A stretch of 64,000 nucleotides of DNA from the NCBI RefSeq assembly GCF_900186955.1, contig NZ_LT906438.1, positions 3,100,001 to 3,164,000 of the forward strand, written 5' to 3'. This document shows positions 62,063 to 64,000 of this stretch, in pieces. The notes under the pieces were generated by a model, which had not been told where the DNA came from, searched no databases, and saw only the letters and a list, made by a program, of their open reading frames with translations. Position 1 is the first letter of the stretch. The number at the start of each line of letters is the position of its first letter. A program made the translations under genes and the position numbers. This DNA is from Bacillus pumilus (GTDB lineage Bacteria; Bacillota; Bacilli; Bacillales; Bacillaceae).

Positions 62063-64000
62063 GCTTCATCCTTTACAACTAGAAATGAAATGAGTTCAAT
62101 TTCATCGCCACCTACGTCCAACTGTCCTTGTAATGTATTTGAACCGAAGCTAAACAGGCTTTCAAAGCCCACCTCTTCTTGTTTATCTTTAATAATATCA
62201 ATTGATTGCTTCAATAAGTCTTGATAATGCTCCATATCCGCTGCATCGTTTGTTTTCTTATTAAACCACTCAACTGAATTTAATTCTGGCTGTTGTTTGC
62301 CAAGTGTTAATTTACGGTAAGCATCTAGTATTTTTTTTGCATGTGTGTAATGAATAAACGCTTCACCATCATTTGTTACATACAATAAAATATGTTGAGC
62401 TAAGCTATTGCTTTCAAGAGCTACTTCTTTATGCTGTTTGAAACAAAAAATCACACCTGGTTTTGCTTCAGGCAAATCTGCATTACTTATAACCGAATAC
62501 AAACCTTTTGGCGCAACTGCAAGCTCTTTTTTATACAATTTTAATGCGGCACTTAAATCGCTTTTGAAATCGGTGTATGTTAAGTCAGTAATCGATATCG
62601 CACCTGAAACATCCTCTAAGTTTAACACATCATTTTGTAGCGCTTTTAATTGATTGCGACGATATTCTAAATCATTCATTTCTTTCGATGTCGTATCTAA
62701 AATATCTTCTTCCCCAGAGGCAGAAGTATTCAATATTTTCATTCGTCCTTTCACACGTTCTTCTAAATTGATATATTCATCTAATTCCATATTCGGCCAA
62801 AAATTGACGAGTTGAATTTCTGTATTAGTTGAACCGATACGATCAATACGTCCAAATCGTTGGATGACACGTACTGGATTCCAATGAATATCGTAGTTTA
62901 TTAAGTAATCACAGTCCTGTAAGTTTTGCCCTTCAGAAATACAGTCGGTCGCAAAAAGTATATCAATTTCATCTGTACGTTTACTATCCACCTTGTAGCG
63001 TTCCTTAGATTTTGGTGAAAAGTTCATTAAAATATCATTAATGTCTTTGACACGAACGCCTTTTAAGGTACATTTATTCGCTCCACTTCCGACAACTAAC
63101 GCAGAATGAAGTTGTTTATTAAGTAAACGCTCTGAAAGATTATCGTACAAGTACTTAGCCGTGTCAGCGAACGCTGAGAAAATAATAACCTTTTTATTGC
63201 CTGGATTAATTGGATTTTTAATTTTTCCTTTTATTAAATTGACTAATTGTTCAAGCTTGGCATCACGTATAGTTGAAATTTGTGTTGCTTGTTGTAATAA
63301 ATCCTGTAATGTGGCTAAATCGGCACGTAAATCTCCTGCCCATTTCAACGCATCAATATCATTTAATTGAATTTGTACTTTGTCACTACCTACTGTAATC
63401 GCTTCGAGCTGTTCATCATCTAACTCCGTATCATCATATTGTTCCGAATATGTTGGCTGATTTTGAAGCTGTAATGTTTGGAGTGTATCTTCAATTCGTC
63501 TAACTAATTTTTTAAGCGTCAGTCTAAATGAATGAATAGAACTTTCTAAACGCTTGAACAAGTTCACCTTCATTAAAGCTGCTACTGCAAACTCACGGTC
63601 TGTTTGTTTAAACGTCGATTGGCCACCCTTTACTCTAGTATCATACAATTCTTCATAATACTTTCGTTTATGAGGTAAAACGTATTTCATTGGCTGATAA
63701 ATACTAAAGTTCAATGACTCTAAGCGCTCATTGACTTCGTTCATATTAACAAATCGGTGTTCTGTATCAACATCGGCTTTAATAGAAAGCGGCTTCAACC
63801 GAGTTGGGAAACTACCAATATCGTTGACATTATAATATTTCTCAATGTGCTTACGACTTCGAGCAATGGTTAGTAAATCAAGCAATTGGAAGTAGTCTTG
63901 CTCAACCATAATTAAAAACTCTTCTGTCGTTCGCTTTGGCGACGGCAAAGCTGTCCAACGATTGAACGACGCTTGTGCCGTGCGTAATGTTTGCTCAATA
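62059..64000 (-). CDS. Snf2-type helicase of the defence operon (partial, C-terminal part)
   Basis: The frame stays open to the right edge, so the N-terminal part, with the ATP-binding lobe, is outside. The visible 646 residues contain the second RecA-like lobe: KVIIFSAFADTAKYLYDNL (motif IV), DILFATDCISEGQNLQDCDYLINYDIHWNPVRVIQRFGRIDRIGS (motifs V and VI, both Arg fingers present), then a C-terminal domain of about 250 residues unlike standard remodellers. It overlaps the DUF4391 gene. A TTG at 63948 could be taken for a start, but the protein clearly continues upstream. Confidence 0.88.
   Translation of the reverse strand, partial: IEQTLRTAQASFNRWTALPSPKRTTEEFLIMVEQDYFQLLDLLTIARSRKHIEKYYNVNDIGSFPTRLKPLSIKADVDTEHRFVNMNEVNERLESLNFSIYQPMKYVLPHKRKYYEELYDTRVKGGQSTFKQTDREFAVAALMKVNLFKRLESSIHSFRLTLKKLVRRIEDTLQTLQLQNQPTYSEQYDDTELDDEQLEAITVGSDKVQIQLNDIDALKWAGDLRADLATLQDLLQQATQISTIRDAKLEQLVNLIKGKIKNPINPGNKKVIIFSAFADTAKYLYDNLSERLLNKQLHSALVVGSGANKCTLKGVRVKDINDILMNFSPKSKERYKVDSKRTDEIDILFATDCISEGQNLQDCDYLINYDIHWNPVRVIQRFGRIDRIGSTNTEIQLVNFWPNMELDEYINLEERVKGRMKILNTSASGEEDILDTTSKEMNDLEYRRNQLKALQNDVLNLEDVSGAISITDLTYTDFKSDLSAALKLYKKELAVAPKGLYSVISNADLPEAKPGVIFCFKQHKEVALESNSLAQHILLYVTNDGEAFIHYTHAKKILDAYRKLTLGKQQPELNSVEWFNKKTNDAADMEHYQDLLKQSIDIIKDKQEEVGFESLFSFGSNTLQGQLDVGGDEIELISFLVVKDEA

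Noticed and set aside
1..64000. CRISPR arrays, tRNA or rRNA genes, insertion sequences, phage genes
   Set aside because: No regular spaced repeats, cloverleaf-forming stretches, transposase or phage structural genes were recognised anywhere in the window.

Overview
The window looks like chromosomal DNA of a low-GC Firmicute, very probably a Bacillus of the B. pumilus / B. safensis / B. altitudinis type. This is inferred from gene content, B. subtilis-like SD sequences and sigma-A promoters, and gene order. From memory, that order follows the B. subtilis lia - yvqK - yvrABC - yvrGH - fhu - yvsHG - yvgJ to csoR stretch, with insertions and gaps. No tRNA, rRNA, IS element or CRISPR array was recognised.

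Layout. 1-2.6 kb: liaIHGF cell-envelope stress operon (minus strand, liaF cut by the left edge). 2.6-7.3 kb: an accessory iron module (AraC regulator; then a Fur-box promoter, an NtaA-type flavin monooxygenase, a FeuA-like siderophore-binding lipoprotein and a ferredoxin-NADP reductase). 7.4-11.3 kb: cobalamin adenosyltransferase and BtuFCD-like uptake. 11.5-18.4 kb: galacturonate/pectin operon uxaC-exuR-uxaB-uxaA-GH28. 18.6-21.0 kb: YvrGH-like two-component system. 21.2-25.3 kb: ferrichrome transport fhuBGC with divergent fhuD. 25.4-27.2 kb: amino-acid permease behind a lysine riboswitch. 27.3-30.6 kb: a 47-aa protein, a MarR regulator, YvsG and an LtaS-family primase. 30.7-32.2 kb: molybdate uptake modAB with no modC. 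32.2-37 kb: aldo-keto reductase, ROK kinase, NhaK antiporter and YvgT. 37.1-40.6 kb: BdbCD thiol oxidoreductases and the CadA efflux ATPase. 40.9-43.5 kb: manganese ABC transporter behind an MntR-like box. 43.5-44.8 kb: membrane protein and divergent TetR. 44.8-49.9 kb: GlnKL-like two-component system, aspartase and GltT. 50-53.3 kb: copper operon csoR-copZ-copA with a translationally coupled 44-aa membrane protein. 53.4-54.1 kb: a Mn2+ (yybP-ykoY) riboswitch driving a YybP-like lipoprotein. 54.1-55.7 kb: a frameshifted GGDEF gene. 56-64 kb: a four-gene defence operon (Snf2-type helicase, DUF4391, type III Mod, type III Res), cut by the right edge.

How it fits together. Much of the window handles metals and chelates: Fur (iron), MntR and a riboswitch (manganese), CsoR (copper) and an ArsR-type site (zinc/cadmium). 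The two parts most worth study are the Fur-controlled monooxygenase/FeuA/reductase module, which has no permease or ATPase and may release iron oxidatively from a foreign chelate, and the extended type III restriction operon carrying an extra Snf2 helicase and DUF4391 protein.
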